Shown here: one piece after another, positions 46,779 through 55,870 of the stretch
Numbering within the stretch: the stretch's first letter is position 1
Layout: every line of letters starts with the position of its first letter
Source of the DNA: Bacteroidales bacterium
GTDB taxonomy: Bacteria > Bacteroidota > Bacteroidia > Bacteroidales > Muribaculaceae
Length of the DNA: 64,000 nt
Assembly: GCA_900769345.1 (NCBI GenBank)
Contig: CAAGGJ010000053.1
Span: forward strand, 1 to 64,000
Direction of reading: 5' to 3'
Translations under genes and position numbers: made by a program
Notes under the pieces: model-generated
What the model was told of the DNA's origin: nothing
What the model saw: only the letters and a program-made list of their open reading frames with translations
Database searches by the model: none

Positions 46779-47390
46779 TCATCGGTTGAGACGCCCTTTG
46801 ATGTAATCGGTCAACAAGTTGATAGCCACTTCGTTATGTCCGCCTTGAGGGATAATCAAGTCGCAGAATCGTTTGCCCGGTTCGATGTGCTTGAGGTGCA
46901 TGGGTTTGAGCACTTTCTCGTAGCGGTCGATTACCATTTGGGCTGTACGTCCACGCTCAATGCAGTCGCGGCTTATGACGCGAATAAGACGGTCGTCGGC
47001 ATCTGCATCAACAAAAACTTTGATGTCCATCAAGTTGCGAACACGTTCGTCCGACATAACCAGAATGCCTTCGAGTACCACCACATCGTGTGGCCCCATA
47101 TGGATAGTCTCCTTTTGACGAGAGCTTGTGATGTAGTCGTAGGTGGGCATATTGATTGCTCTACCCTCTTTCAAGTCGTTGAGATGAGTAAGCAAAAGGT
47201 CCCAATCGAATGCTGCAGGCTCGTCGAAATTGATTTTCTGACGGTCCTCCATAGGCACATGGCTCGAATCTTTATAATAATTATCTTGCGAAATCACACC
47301 CACCTCACCTGCAGGAAGGTGTTCCATAATTTTTCTTACTACTGTAGTCTTGCCTGAGCCTGTACCTCCGGCTATTCCAATGATAAGCAT
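46779..47390 (-). CDS. udk: Uridine kinase
   Basis: 203 residues. P-loop GGTGSGKTT at 8-16, the DNYYKD motif ([11 protein letters not shown]), FDEPAAFD, and the lid region [15 protein letters not shown] match uridine/cytidine kinase. It phosphorylates uridine and cytidine with ATP or GTP for pyrimidine salvage. A TATCTTTG element (minus, 47465-47472) may be its -7 box; the -33 box is unclear. Confidence 0.95.
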   Translation of the reverse strand: MLIIGIAGGTGSGKTTVVRKIMEHLPAGEVGVISQDNYYKDSSHVPMEDRQKINFDEPAAFDWDLLLTHLNDLKEGRAINMPTYDYITSSRQKETIHMGPHDVVVLEGILVMSDERVRNLMDIKVFVDADADDRLIRVISRDCIERGRTAQMVIDRYEKVLKPMHLKHIEPGKRFCDLIIPQGGHNEVAINLLTDYIKGRLNR

Positions 47391-47675
47391 TGTCTTTGTT
47401 ATTTGTTTTGTTAGTTTCTGTTAATCTTACTCTTTAGCAAATGGCATAGTGCCGATTTGTACAACAAAGATAGTGATTAATTGTTATGCTTATTTCATAA
47501 TCGGCAAAAAAATTAGTTAAAGCGCACGAATTTATCTTTGTTATTGTTCATAAACACCTCAAAATTCATAATTAAACCTAAATGCGCCTTATTAAGCGAA
47601 AATAAGGGCAAAAACATTCCTTAAGCACTGATTTTTTTAATTAACTTTGTAATTTGGATAATAAACGAAAAAAAC
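47391..47675. other. 285-bp intergenic region between udk and the MlaE-type gene
   Basis: AT-rich with several promoter-like TAnnTTTG elements (47642-47649 plus strand, 47533-47540 plus, 47465-47472 minus). A hairpin, CCTTATT (47587-47593) with AATAAGG (47601-47607), lies between them. No gene seen. Confidence 0.5.
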
Positions 47676-48422
47676 ATGTTGAAAAAATCATTGGAATCGT
47701 TCGGTCGATACTGTGTTTTTATATGGAAATGCATGAGTACGCCCGATAAATGGAAGGAATTTTTTCGCCGATATTTGCAAGAATTGCAGCGATTGGGCGT
47801 TGACTCTATACCATTGGTGTTGATAGTATCAGTGTTTATAGGTGCAGTGTGTACCATTCAGATGAAACTCAACATCACTTCGCCTTTGCTGCCCAAATAT
47901 GCCATTGGATTGACCACTCGTGAGATAATTCTGCTTGAATTTTCATCGTCGATTTTGTGCTTGATATTGGCAGGAAAGGTGGGCAGTAGCATAGCCTCGG
48001 AGATAGGCACTATGCGTGTGACAGAGCAGATAGATGCCCTTGAGATTATGGGCGTGAATTCAGCCAATTTCTTGGTATTGCCCAAAATAGCAGCTTTTGT
48101 ATCATATATTCCGGTACTGGTAATATTTTGTATGGTTACCAGCTTGTTTGGCGGTTATCTGATATGTGTGATTACAGGTATGGTGTCGGTAGATGTGTAT
48201 ATCTATGGACTTCAAACGATGTTTAACCAATGGTATGTGTGGTATGCACTCATTAAATCGCTTATATTTGCTTTTATCATCAGCAGCGTATCATCGTTCT
48301 TCGGCTATTATGTAGAAGGCGGCGCTTTGCAAGTGGGTACGGCAAGTACTCGTGCTGTGGTGACAAGCAGTATCTTGATATTGTTGATGGATGTGGTATG
48401 TACTAAAGTAATGTTGCAGTAA
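47676..48422 (+). CDS. MlaE-type ABC transporter permease
   Basis: 248 residues with five to six membrane helices. MlaE/TTG2B features: DSIPLVLIVSVFIGAVCTIQ near the N-terminus and GSSIASEIGTMRVTEQIDALE, the coupling helix with the EQ(I/V)DAL motif. This component moves phospholipids between membranes as part of an MCE system. Its stop overlaps the ATPase start (TAATG). No MCE (MlaD) gene follows. Confidence 0.92.
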   Translation: MLKKSLESFGRYCVFIWKCMSTPDKWKEFFRRYLQELQRLGVDSIPLVLIVSVFIGAVCTIQMKLNITSPLLPKYAIGLTTREIILLEFSSSILCLILAGKVGSSIASEIGTMRVTEQIDALEIMGVNSANFLVLPKIAAFVSYIPVLVIFCMVTSLFGGYLICVITGMVSVDVYIYGLQTMFNQWYVWYALIKSLIFAFIISSVSSFFGYYVEGGALQVGTASTRAVVTSSILILLMDVVCTKVMLQ

Positions 48423-49192
48423 TGATAGAAGTAAATAATGTAAGCAAGTCGTTCGACGGCAAAACCATATTACATAATGTGAGTGCGCAATTTCGCGATG
48501 GTATTACAAATCTTATTATCGGTCAAAGTGGCTCCGGCAAGACTGTGCTAATGAAAAGTCTTGTGGGTCTACATACTCCCGACGAGGGGGAGATACTCTA
48601 TGACGGTCGCGACCTTCTGAAGATGAACAACAATCAGCGCAAGGATTTGCGAAAAGAGATAGGTATGCTCTTTCAAGGGTCTGCCCTATTCGATTCGGAA
48701 ACGGTGCTTGGTAATGTGATGTTTCCCCTGAAAATGTTTTCGGATATGAGTTATGAGGAGCAGCTTGAGCGTGCACATTTTTGTATCAATCGCGTGAATC
48801 TGGTTGGCGCCGATGATAAATACCCGTCAGAAATAAGCGGTGGTATGCAGAAGCGTGTGGCCATAGCCAGAGCCATAGCGCTTAATCCTAAATACCTGTT
48901 CTGCGACGAGCCTAATTCCGGTTTGGATCCCAAGACATCGATTCTAATCGACGAATTGCTTGTGGATATCACACACGAATATGGCATTACCACAGTTATC
49001 AACACTCACGATATGAATTCGGTGCTCGGAATTGGCGAAAACATCATTTTTTTGAACAAAGGTCATTTGGCATGGTCGGGAAATAAAGACCAAGTTTACG
49101 ATAGTGATAATGAAACACTCAACGATTTCGTATTTGCCAACGATTTGTTTAAGAAGGTGAAGAAATATGTAAATCTCACCAACGATAAATAG
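48422..49192 (+). CDS. MlaF-type ABC transporter ATPase
   Basis: 256 residues. Walker A GQSGSGKT at 34-41, signature ISGGMQKR at 138-145, Walker B YLFCDEP at about 158-164, and the MlaF-like sequence NSGLDPKTS. Translation is coupled to the permease by a 1-nt overlap. The expected substrate-binding MCE gene is not the next gene, which is dxr. Confidence 0.93.
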   Translation: MIEVNNVSKSFDGKTILHNVSAQFRDGITNLIIGQSGSGKTVLMKSLVGLHTPDEGEILYDGRDLLKMNNNQRKDLRKEIGMLFQGSALFDSETVLGNVMFPLKMFSDMSYEEQLERAHFCINRVNLVGADDKYPSEISGGMQKRVAIARAIALNPKYLFCDEPNSGLDPKTSILIDELLVDITHEYGITTVINTHDMNSVLGIGENIIFLNKGHLAWSGNKDQVYDSDNETLNDFVFANDLFKKVKKYVNLTNDK

Positions 49193-49264
49193 CAATTCAC
49201 CTCTTTCAATCGAATAGAGCTACTAATATAACTAAAGAAACAAAAACACGATAAATCGAAAACA

Positions 49265-50422
49265 GTGGAACATAGACGCAATATAGCAATATTAGGCAGT
49301 ACGGGGTCGATAGGACGTCAGACAGTGGACATTATATGCGAATACCCCGAACGATTTAAAGCGTACCTGTTGACGGCTAACTCGAGTGTGGATTTGCTTG
49401 TTGAGCAAGCCAAGCGCTTGAATCCCAAGTATGTGATTATCGCCAACGAGGCTCATTACATTACACTATGTGAAGCCCTGAAGGGTTATCCTACCGAGGT
49501 TAAGGCCGGAATGAACGCTATAGTGGAAATTATGGCCGATGAGAACATAGATATCGTTGTGACTGCTATGGTGGGATATGCAGGATTGGCTCCTACAATC
49601 AATGCTATTAAGCATAATAAGACTATAGCTCTCGCTAATAAGGAAACTCTGGTGGTGGCAGGTGCGTTGATTAACGAACTATTGTCGCAATCGCAGTCGA
49701 AACTCTATCCTGTGGATTCCGAGCATGGCGCTATATGGCAATGTCTTGTGGGCGAAAAGCATAGCGATATCTACAAGTTGATACTCACAGCCTCGGGTGG
49801 TCCTTTCCGCACAAAGACTATCGAAGAACTTTCGTATGTGACCAAAGCCGATGCTTTGAAGCATCCTAATTGGAATATGGGGGCCAAAATCACCATCGAC
49901 AGCGCTACAATGATGAACAAAGGCTTCGAAGTGATGGAGGCAAAATGGCTTTTCGATGTGGATCTCGACAAGATAGAGGTAGTGGTGCATCCACAGTCGA
50001 TAGTTCACTCAATGATAGAATTTGTAGATGGTTCGGTGAAGGCACAATTAGGCTTGCCTGACATGCGTATTCCTATACGATACGCTTTGGGCTTTCCGCA
50101 ACGCCTCTATAGCGATGCCCAGCGAATGCATGTGAGCGATTATCGCAATCTTACGTTCGAAGAACCCGACTTAAAGAAATTTCCCATGCTTGGTCTCGCC
50201 TATGAAGCCTCGCGTGCAGGCGGAAATGTGCCGTGTGTGCTCAATGCTGCCAATGAGATAGCTGTGGCTGCATTCCTTCACGATAGAATAGGATATAACG
50301 ACATAGCAGAAACCGTGACAAAGACTATGCAATGGGTACCTTATGTGGCAAAACCCACATACGACGACTATGTAAATACTAACATCGAGGCTCGCCATTA
50401 TGCCGAGACTCTCATTAAATAA
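49265..50422 (+). CDS. dxr: DXR, 1-deoxy-D-xylulose-5-phosphate reductoisomerase
   Basis: 385 residues from a GTG start. NADPH-binding LGSTGSIGRQT at 10-20, metal/substrate segment PVDSEHGAIWQ, HPNWNMGAKITIDSATMMNK and the family GPFR motif are all visible. It converts DXP to MEP, the committed step of the non-mevalonate isoprenoid pathway. It is 17 bp before rseP, a very common bacterial adjacency. Confidence 0.97.
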   Translation: MEHRRNIAILGSTGSIGRQTVDIICEYPERFKAYLLTANSSVDLLVEQAKRLNPKYVIIANEAHYITLCEALKGYPTEVKAGMNAIVEIMADENIDIVVTAMVGYAGLAPTINAIKHNKTIALANKETLVVAGALINELLSQSQSKLYPVDSEHGAIWQCLVGEKHSDIYKLILTASGGPFRTKTIEELSYVTKADALKHPNWNMGAKITIDSATMMNKGFEVMEAKWLFDVDLDKIEVVVHPQSIVHSMIEFVDGSVKAQLGLPDMRIPIRYALGFPQRLYSDAQRMHVSDYRNLTFEEPDLKKFPMLGLAYEASRAGGNVPCVLNAANEIAVAAFLHDRIGYNDIAETVTKTMQWVPYVAKPTYDDYVNTNIEARHYAETLIK

Positions 50423-50439
50423 TATATTTATTTTTTTGA

Positions 50440-51876
50440 ATGGAAACATTTGTTATTAAGGCTCTCCAACTGATTCTTGCGCTAAGTATACTCGTATTGA
50501 TACACGAATTTGGACACTATTTTTTCTCACGAGTATTTAAAGTGAGAGTTGAAAAATTCTATATGTTCTTCCATCCGTGGTTCAAATTGGCAAAGTATAT
50601 GCCAAAGAATGAAGGTAAGAAATGGCACTTCTTCTGTAAAAACGACACCGAGGCGGAGGAAAAAGCGAAATTGGAAGAACTCAATTCTACCGGCGACGCC
50701 GCAGCTACATGGCGTGATACTGAATATGGTATAGGATGGTTGCCTCTCGGTGGTTATTGCAAAATAGCGGGAATGATCGACGAATCGATGGACAAGGAGC
50801 AGATGGCATTGCCACCGAAACCGTGGGAGTTTCGCTCAAAACCGGCTTTTCAACGCCTGATGATTATGGTGGGCGGTGTGCTATTTAACTTCTTGTTGGC
50901 GATAGTGATATATGCAGGCATAGTGTATGCTTATGGCGAAAAATATGTGCCATTTAAGAATGCTTATGCCGGAATGATTTATAGCGAATATGCTCATAGC
51001 GTGGGCTTTGAGGATGGTGATATTCCACTTAAAGCCGATGGTGAAGAAATAGAATTTTTCGACGATTTGAGCAAGGTGTTGATGGCAAAATCGGTTACCG
51101 TATTACGCAATCAAACCGATACCATTGACATAGCCTTGCCAAGCAACTTTGTATTTGAAGCCGACAAAGAATACGAAAAGACCAAAACACAATTTATGAC
51201 CTATCGTGTGCCCGTGGTGGTGAAGCAAGTACAGCCACGTATGGGCGCAGAAGATGCCGGTTTGCAAGGTGGAGACCGTATTTTATCGGTGGCAGGCATA
51301 GCCACACCGGGTTATGATGTGTTTAAACCCGAACTTGAAAAGAATGCCGGTAAAACGGTGGAAATAAAATACATACGTGAAGGTAAAGAGATGACTTCGA
51401 ATGTGGAGGTTGACGATAACGGCAAGATAGGCATAATGCTTAGCAGTCCTATAGAGATTTACGATGTGGTGGTGAACCATTACAACATATTTCAGTCGAT
51501 TCCACGAGGCATATCTATGGGTTGGAACACGGTTAGCACCTATGTTTCGTCGCTTAAATATGTGTTCACATCGAAGGAAGGTGCGCAAAGTATTGGTGGA
51601 TTCGGCACACTCGGAAGTATATTCCCTGAGAAATGGGATTGGCTTGAGTTTTGGAACACCACAGCATTTTTCTCACTTATTTTGGCGGTAATGAATATCT
51701 TGCCTATCCCGGCACTCGATGGCGGACATGTGCTGTTCCTCTTGTGGGAGATAGTTACTCGCCGCAAACCAAGCGAAAAATTCTTGGAAAATGCTCAGAT
51801 AGTAGGCATGATGCTGTTGTTTGGACTTCTGCTTTATGCAAATGCTAACGATATATATCGCTTTTTCATTAAATAA
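50440..51876 (+). CDS. rseP: RseP family intramembrane zinc protease (site-2 protease)
   Basis: 478 residues. The active site HEFGH is at 22-26 in the first membrane helix, and the second metal-binding motif LDGGH at 426-430 (PALDGGHVLF). A single recognisable PDZ domain lies at about 255-330 (QPRMGAEDAGLQGGDRILS). Compared with E. coli RseP there is an insertion near residues 60-90. It performs regulated intramembrane proteolysis of anti-sigma factors or signal-peptide clearance. Follows dxr. Confidence 0.94.
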   Translation: METFVIKALQLILALSILVLIHEFGHYFFSRVFKVRVEKFYMFFHPWFKLAKYMPKNEGKKWHFFCKNDTEAEEKAKLEELNSTGDAAATWRDTEYGIGWLPLGGYCKIAGMIDESMDKEQMALPPKPWEFRSKPAFQRLMIMVGGVLFNFLLAIVIYAGIVYAYGEKYVPFKNAYAGMIYSEYAHSVGFEDGDIPLKADGEEIEFFDDLSKVLMAKSVTVLRNQTDTIDIALPSNFVFEADKEYEKTKTQFMTYRVPVVVKQVQPRMGAEDAGLQGGDRILSVAGIATPGYDVFKPELEKNAGKTVEIKYIREGKEMTSNVEVDDNGKIGIMLSSPIEIYDVVVNHYNIFQSIPRGISMGWNTVSTYVSSLKYVFTSKEGAQSIGGFGTLGSIFPEKWDWLEFWNTTAFFSLILAVMNILPIPALDGGHVLFLLWEIVTRRKPSEKFLENAQIVGMMLLFGLLLYANANDIYRFFIK

Positions 51877-51881
51877 CGATT

Positions 51882-53057
51882 ATGACGTATAAAAGAATAA
51901 TATTGAAGAAAGGTAGTGAAGAGTTTTTGAAGCGCTTCCACCCATGGGTGTTTTCCGGAGCTATCAGTAAGATGGACCCGTGTGAAGACGGCGACTTGGT
52001 GACCGTTTATACCCATGCAGGCGAACTTATTGGCAACGGGCACTACCAGTTGGGTAGCATAGCAGTGCGTATGCTATGTTTCGACGATACCACAATCGAT
52101 GGTGATTATTATTACAATCGTCTTTTGGCTGCATATAATACTCGAGTAAGCCTTAATCTTATTCGCGAGGACAACAATTCGTTTCGACTCGTGCATGGCG
52201 AGGGCGATTTTTTGCCAGGACTGGTGGTGGACATCTATGGAAACACAGCAGTGATGCAAGCCCACTCACCCGGTATGCATTTTGCTCGCAACACCATAGC
52301 CGAAGCACTGGTGAAACTGCCCGAAGGCATAGTAAAGAACGTGTATTATAAGTCGGAAACCACATTGCCCTATATAACTCGCGATACTGAGAACTATTAT
52401 ATTATAGGTGGTTACGACACCAATATAGCACTCGAAAACGGTCTTAAATTTCATGTTGATTGGCTACGCGGGCAGAAAACCGGTTTCTTTGTTGACCAAA
52501 GAGAGAATCGCAGCCTGCTTGAGAAGTATGCCAAGGGTCGCAAAGTGCTCAATATGTTTTGTTACACAGGCGGTTTTTCGTTCTATGCCATGCGAGGCGG
52601 TGCTCAAGCGGTTCATTCGGTCGACAGCTCGTCGAAAGCCATATCACTCACACGCGAGAATGTGGAACTTAACTTTCCCGGCGATACTCGTCACGAAGCA
52701 TTTGCCGAAGATGCATTTAAATTCTTAAATGAAATGGACAATAGTTACGACTTGATTATTCTCGATCCTCCCGCTTTTGCAAAACACAAGAGCGCACTGA
52801 AAAATGCGCTAATAGGTTATCGCAAAATCAATGCCAAGGCATTTGAGAAGATACAGAAATGTGGCATATTGTTCACCTTCTCGTGCTCGCAAGCCGTGTC
52901 GAAAGAGCAGTTCCGCCTGGCAGTGTTCAGTGCGGCAGCCCAATCGGGTCGGAAGGTGCGCATCTTGCATCAACTCACACAACCCGCCGACCACCCTATC
53001 AACATTTATCACCCCGAAGGTGAGTATTTGAAGGGCTTGGTGCTCTATGTGGAATAA
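51882..53057 (+). CDS. RlmI-like class I SAM rRNA methyltransferase
   Basis: 391 residues. An N-terminal PUA domain (about 1-75), an EEHAD-type region, the SAM motif MFCYTGGFSFYAMRGG, the LDPPAFAKHK motif and a catalytic Cys in FSCSQAVS match the family that makes m5C1962 in 23S rRNA. It starts 5 bp after rseP, so it is in the same operon. Confidence 0.92.
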   Translation: MTYKRIILKKGSEEFLKRFHPWVFSGAISKMDPCEDGDLVTVYTHAGELIGNGHYQLGSIAVRMLCFDDTTIDGDYYYNRLLAAYNTRVSLNLIREDNNSFRLVHGEGDFLPGLVVDIYGNTAVMQAHSPGMHFARNTIAEALVKLPEGIVKNVYYKSETTLPYITRDTENYYIIGGYDTNIALENGLKFHVDWLRGQKTGFFVDQRENRSLLEKYAKGRKVLNMFCYTGGFSFYAMRGGAQAVHSVDSSSKAISLTRENVELNFPGDTRHEAFAEDAFKFLNEMDNSYDLIILDPPAFAKHKSALKNALIGYRKINAKAFEKIQKCGILFTFSCSQAVSKEQFRLAVFSAAAQSGRKVRILHQLTQPADHPINIYHPEGEYLKGLVLYVE

Positions 53058-53101
53058 AATAGATCCTTAACATAAATCAGAATAACTACAATACATTTGA
53101 T

Positions 53102-55132
53102 ATGAAGAAAACATTATTAACAGCAGCGGTTTTGGCTGCAGTATCATTAAACTCGTGTATGACGCAAGAGAATGAAAAGTTCGACTATAATGTCGACCGT
53201 TTTGCCGATATTCAAGTATTGCGCTATCAAGTGCCGGGGTTCGAACAACTGACACTCAATCAGAAAATATATGTGTATTATCTGACCGAAGCTGCAATAT
53301 ATGGTCGCGACATCTTGTTCGACCAGCACGGCAAGTACAATTTGCAAATTCGCAAATTACTCGAAAACATCTATCAGAATTATTCAGGCGACAAAAATTC
53401 GGCTGATTATGCTGCAATGGTGAAGTATATGAAGCAAGTATGGTTTGCTAACGGCATCCACCACCACTACTCTACCGATAAGTTCGTCCCCGAATTCTCG
53501 CAAGAATTTTTTGTTGAGCAAGTAAAGGCATTGCCTGCCGAAAAGTTGCCACTAAACGAAGGTGAAACCGCCGAGCAAATGATAGAGACTCTAAGCAAGG
53601 TGATTTTCGACCCTGCATATATGCAGAAGCGAGTAAACCAAGCTGATGGACAAGATCTCGTGCTCACTTCAGCCAACAACCTATATGAGGGCGTTACCCA
53701 GAAGGAAGTAGAAGATTATTATCGTTCGATTAAGGACGTAAACGATTCTACACCTATCTCTTATGGCTTGAATGCCAAGGTGGTAAAGGTAGATGGTAAG
53801 GTACAGGAACAGCAATACAAGATAGGTGGGCTCTACGGTGCTGCCATCGAAAAAATCGTGTTCTATCTCAACAAAGCCAAGGAATATGCCGAAAGCGATA
53901 AGCAAAAAGCATATATCACAGCACTCGTTGACTACTATACTACCGGCGACCTTCGTAAATTTGACGAATATTCTATTCTTTGGGCAGAGGATACTGACTG
54001 CACAGTGGATTTTGTGAATGGTTTTATCGAATCGTACGACGACCCATTGGGTATGACCGGCGCATGGGAATCGATAGTGAACTTCAAGAACATGGAGGCC
54101 TCGCATCGCACACAACTTATCAGTGCCAATGCTCAATGGTTTGAAGACCACTCGCCTGTCGATCCTCGCTTCAAGAAAAAAGAAGTGAAAGGCGTTTCGG
54201 CTAAGGTGATTACCGCAGCCATGCTGGCAGGAGATGCATATCCTGCCACACCTATCGGTATCAATTTGCCAAATGCCGACTGGATTCGCGCTCAACATGG
54301 CTCTAAGTCGGTGACTATCGAAAATATCACTGATGCCTACGATGAAGTGGCTGCCGGAAATGGCATGAACGACGAGTTCGCTTATTCAAAGGAAGAGTGT
54401 GAACTTATGGAGAAATATCTCACACTTGCCGACAAGCTTCATACCGATCTTCACGAGTGCCTGGGTCACGGTTCGGGTCAATTGCTCCCGGGTGTAGACC
54501 CCAATGCACTTGGTGAACACGGTTCTACCCTCGAAGAGACCCGTGCCGACTTGTTCGCTCTCTATTATATGGCTGACAATAAGCTTCTTGAGCTTGGCAT
54601 TTTTGAACATCCCGATACTTATAAGGCAGAATACTATAAGTATATCATGAACGGTTTAATGACCCAAAACACTCGCATCGAACTCGGTAAGGACGTAGAA
54701 GAATCGCACATGCGTAACCGTAAACTCATCAGCGAATGGGCTTATGAGCATGGCAAGGCCGACAATGTGATAGAATATGTTAAGCGCGATGGCAAGACAT
54801 ATATTCGCATCAACGACTATGAAAAGCTTCGCGAACTCTTCGGAAAATTGCTTGCCGAAATTCAACGCATCAAGAGTGAAGGCGATTATGCTGCCGGTAA
54901 GAAACTCGTAGAAGACTATGCTGTGCGTCTCGACAGAAATCTACATAAGGAAATACTCGACCGCTACGCCAAACTCGATATTGCTCCGTATAAAGGCTTT
55001 GTTAACCCAGTGTATGAAGCTGTAACCGATAAGGATGGCAATATTACCGACGTGAAGATATCGTACAAGGAGAACTACATCGACCAAATGCTTCGCTACT
55101 CACGCGACTACTCTCCTCTCACTAAGTGGTAA
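53102..55132 (+). CDS. Dipeptidyl peptidase III family (M49) zinc peptidase, lipoprotein-type signal
   Basis: 676 residues. The zinc motif is HECLGH at 451-456, and the second ligand motif is EETRAD (ethe family EExxAE/D). The Cys at position 453 in the motif is shared with the characterised Bacteroides thetaiotaomicron enzyme, where it affects activity. A signal peptide ending in LNSC (Cys19) suggests export and lipidation, different from the cytosolic eukaryotic enzymes. It removes dipeptides from small peptides. Databases often misname this family as dihydrofolate reductase. It ends in a strong terminator. Confidence 0.93.
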   Translation: MKKTLLTAAVLAAVSLNSCMTQENEKFDYNVDRFADIQVLRYQVPGFEQLTLNQKIYVYYLTEAAIYGRDILFDQHGKYNLQIRKLLENIYQNYSGDKNSADYAAMVKYMKQVWFANGIHHHYSTDKFVPEFSQEFFVEQVKALPAEKLPLNEGETAEQMIETLSKVIFDPAYMQKRVNQADGQDLVLTSANNLYEGVTQKEVEDYYRSIKDVNDSTPISYGLNAKVVKVDGKVQEQQYKIGGLYGAAIEKIVFYLNKAKEYAESDKQKAYITALVDYYTTGDLRKFDEYSILWAEDTDCTVDFVNGFIESYDDPLGMTGAWESIVNFKNMEASHRTQLISANAQWFEDHSPVDPRFKKKEVKGVSAKVITAAMLAGDAYPATPIGINLPNADWIRAQHGSKSVTIENITDAYDEVAAGNGMNDEFAYSKEECELMEKYLTLADKLHTDLHECLGHGSGQLLPGVDPNALGEHGSTLEETRADLFALYYMADNKLLELGIFEHPDTYKAEYYKYIMNGLMTQNTRIELGKDVEESHMRNRKLISEWAYEHGKADNVIEYVKRDGKTYIRINDYEKLRELFGKLLAEIQRIKSEGDYAAGKKLVEDYAVRLDRNLHKEILDRYAKLDIAPYKGFVNPVYEAVTDKDGNITDVKISYKENYIDQMLRYSRDYSPLTKW

Positions 55133-55151
55133 TTACAAATAATCAATAATC

Positions 55152-55206
55152 AAGGAAGGCATTGGTATGCTGATAGCATTTCGGCATGATGCCTTCCTTA
55201 ATTTGT
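55152..55206 (+). terminator. Intrinsic terminator after the M49 gene
   Basis: AAGGAAGGCAT (55152-55162) pairs perfectly with ATGCCTTCCTT (55189-55199), followed by AATTTGTTTTT. An inner ATGC/GCAT pair extends the structure. Confidence 0.88.
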
Positions 55207-55231
55207 TTTTGCCCCCCTAAAAAAGCTACAA

Positions 55232-55771
55232 ATGAAAGAAGCAATAAAAAATATCAAGCAACAATTTTTTGCATACCGAAACGGAATGCTTGCCGACACA
55301 TTGCGAAAAGCCGGCAATCCGCATAAAATGATATTCGGACTGAATCTGCCACAGATTATTCAGATTGCAGCTGAGATAGGCAAAGATAAAGCCTTGGCAA
55401 CAGCTTTGTGGATTGACGAGCCTGGATGCCGCGAGAGCCGTTTGCTGGCTCCGATGCTGATGCCTGTGCAGGAATTTACCATGGATGAAGCCATAGAATG
55501 GTGCAAGTGCGTAGAATGTGTGGAAGTGGCTGATGTGCTTTGCCATCGCTTGCTTCGCAACACCGACTATGCCTACCAACTGGCACAACACCTCTGCTTC
55601 GATAGCAATGAGGCTATGGCACATTACGTGGCGCTACGATTGATAGCAAACTTACTTTCGATGGGAAAAATCGATGATAAAATTAAGGTTTGGACCGCCG
55701 TACAACAGTTTGCCGGCGAAGAATCATTAGCAAGCGTTCTGGCAATTATCAAGGATTATTGCGAGCAGTAG
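55232..55771 (+). CDS. AlkD-like DNA alkylation repair/HEAT-repeat protein, short
   Basis: 179 residues, all-helical. NLPQIIQIAAEIGKDKALAT and LWIDEPGCRESRLLAPML resemble the HEAT-like repeats of AlkD DNA glycosylases (motif W..E.RE...LA). It is shorter than AlkD (about 230), so the catalytic Asp may be missing, and activity is uncertain. It stands alone between two terminators. Confidence 0.6.
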   Translation: MKEAIKNIKQQFFAYRNGMLADTLRKAGNPHKMIFGLNLPQIIQIAAEIGKDKALATALWIDEPGCRESRLLAPMLMPVQEFTMDEAIEWCKCVECVEVADVLCHRLLRNTDYAYQLAQHLCFDSNEAMAHYVALRLIANLLSMGKIDDKIKVWTAVQQFAGEESLASVLAIIKDYCEQ

Positions 55772-55795
55772 ATAATGCCACTTTATTATAATACA

Positions 55796-55836
55796 AAATG
55801 CAGAATAGAAGCTTAACATCAATCTATTCTGCATTT
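55796..55836. terminator. Bidirectional terminator between the AlkD-like and nhaD genes
   Basis: AAATGCAGAATAGA (55796-55809) pairs perfectly with TCTATTCTGCATTT (55823-55836), 14 bp with a 13-nt loop. It separates convergent genes. Confidence 0.9.
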
Positions 55837-55870
55837 ATTGTTGTTTGTAATGTGGTGTTATTATATCAGT

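Noticed and set aside
53092..53099. TACATTTG just before the M49 gene as a promoter
   Set aside because: It sits 2 bp from the start codon, leaving no leader and no -33 element, so it is probably chance.
53102..55132. Annotation as dihydrofolate reductase
   Set aside because: The family is often misnamed this way, but HECLGH and EETRAD are M49 peptidase motifs and there is no DHFR fold.
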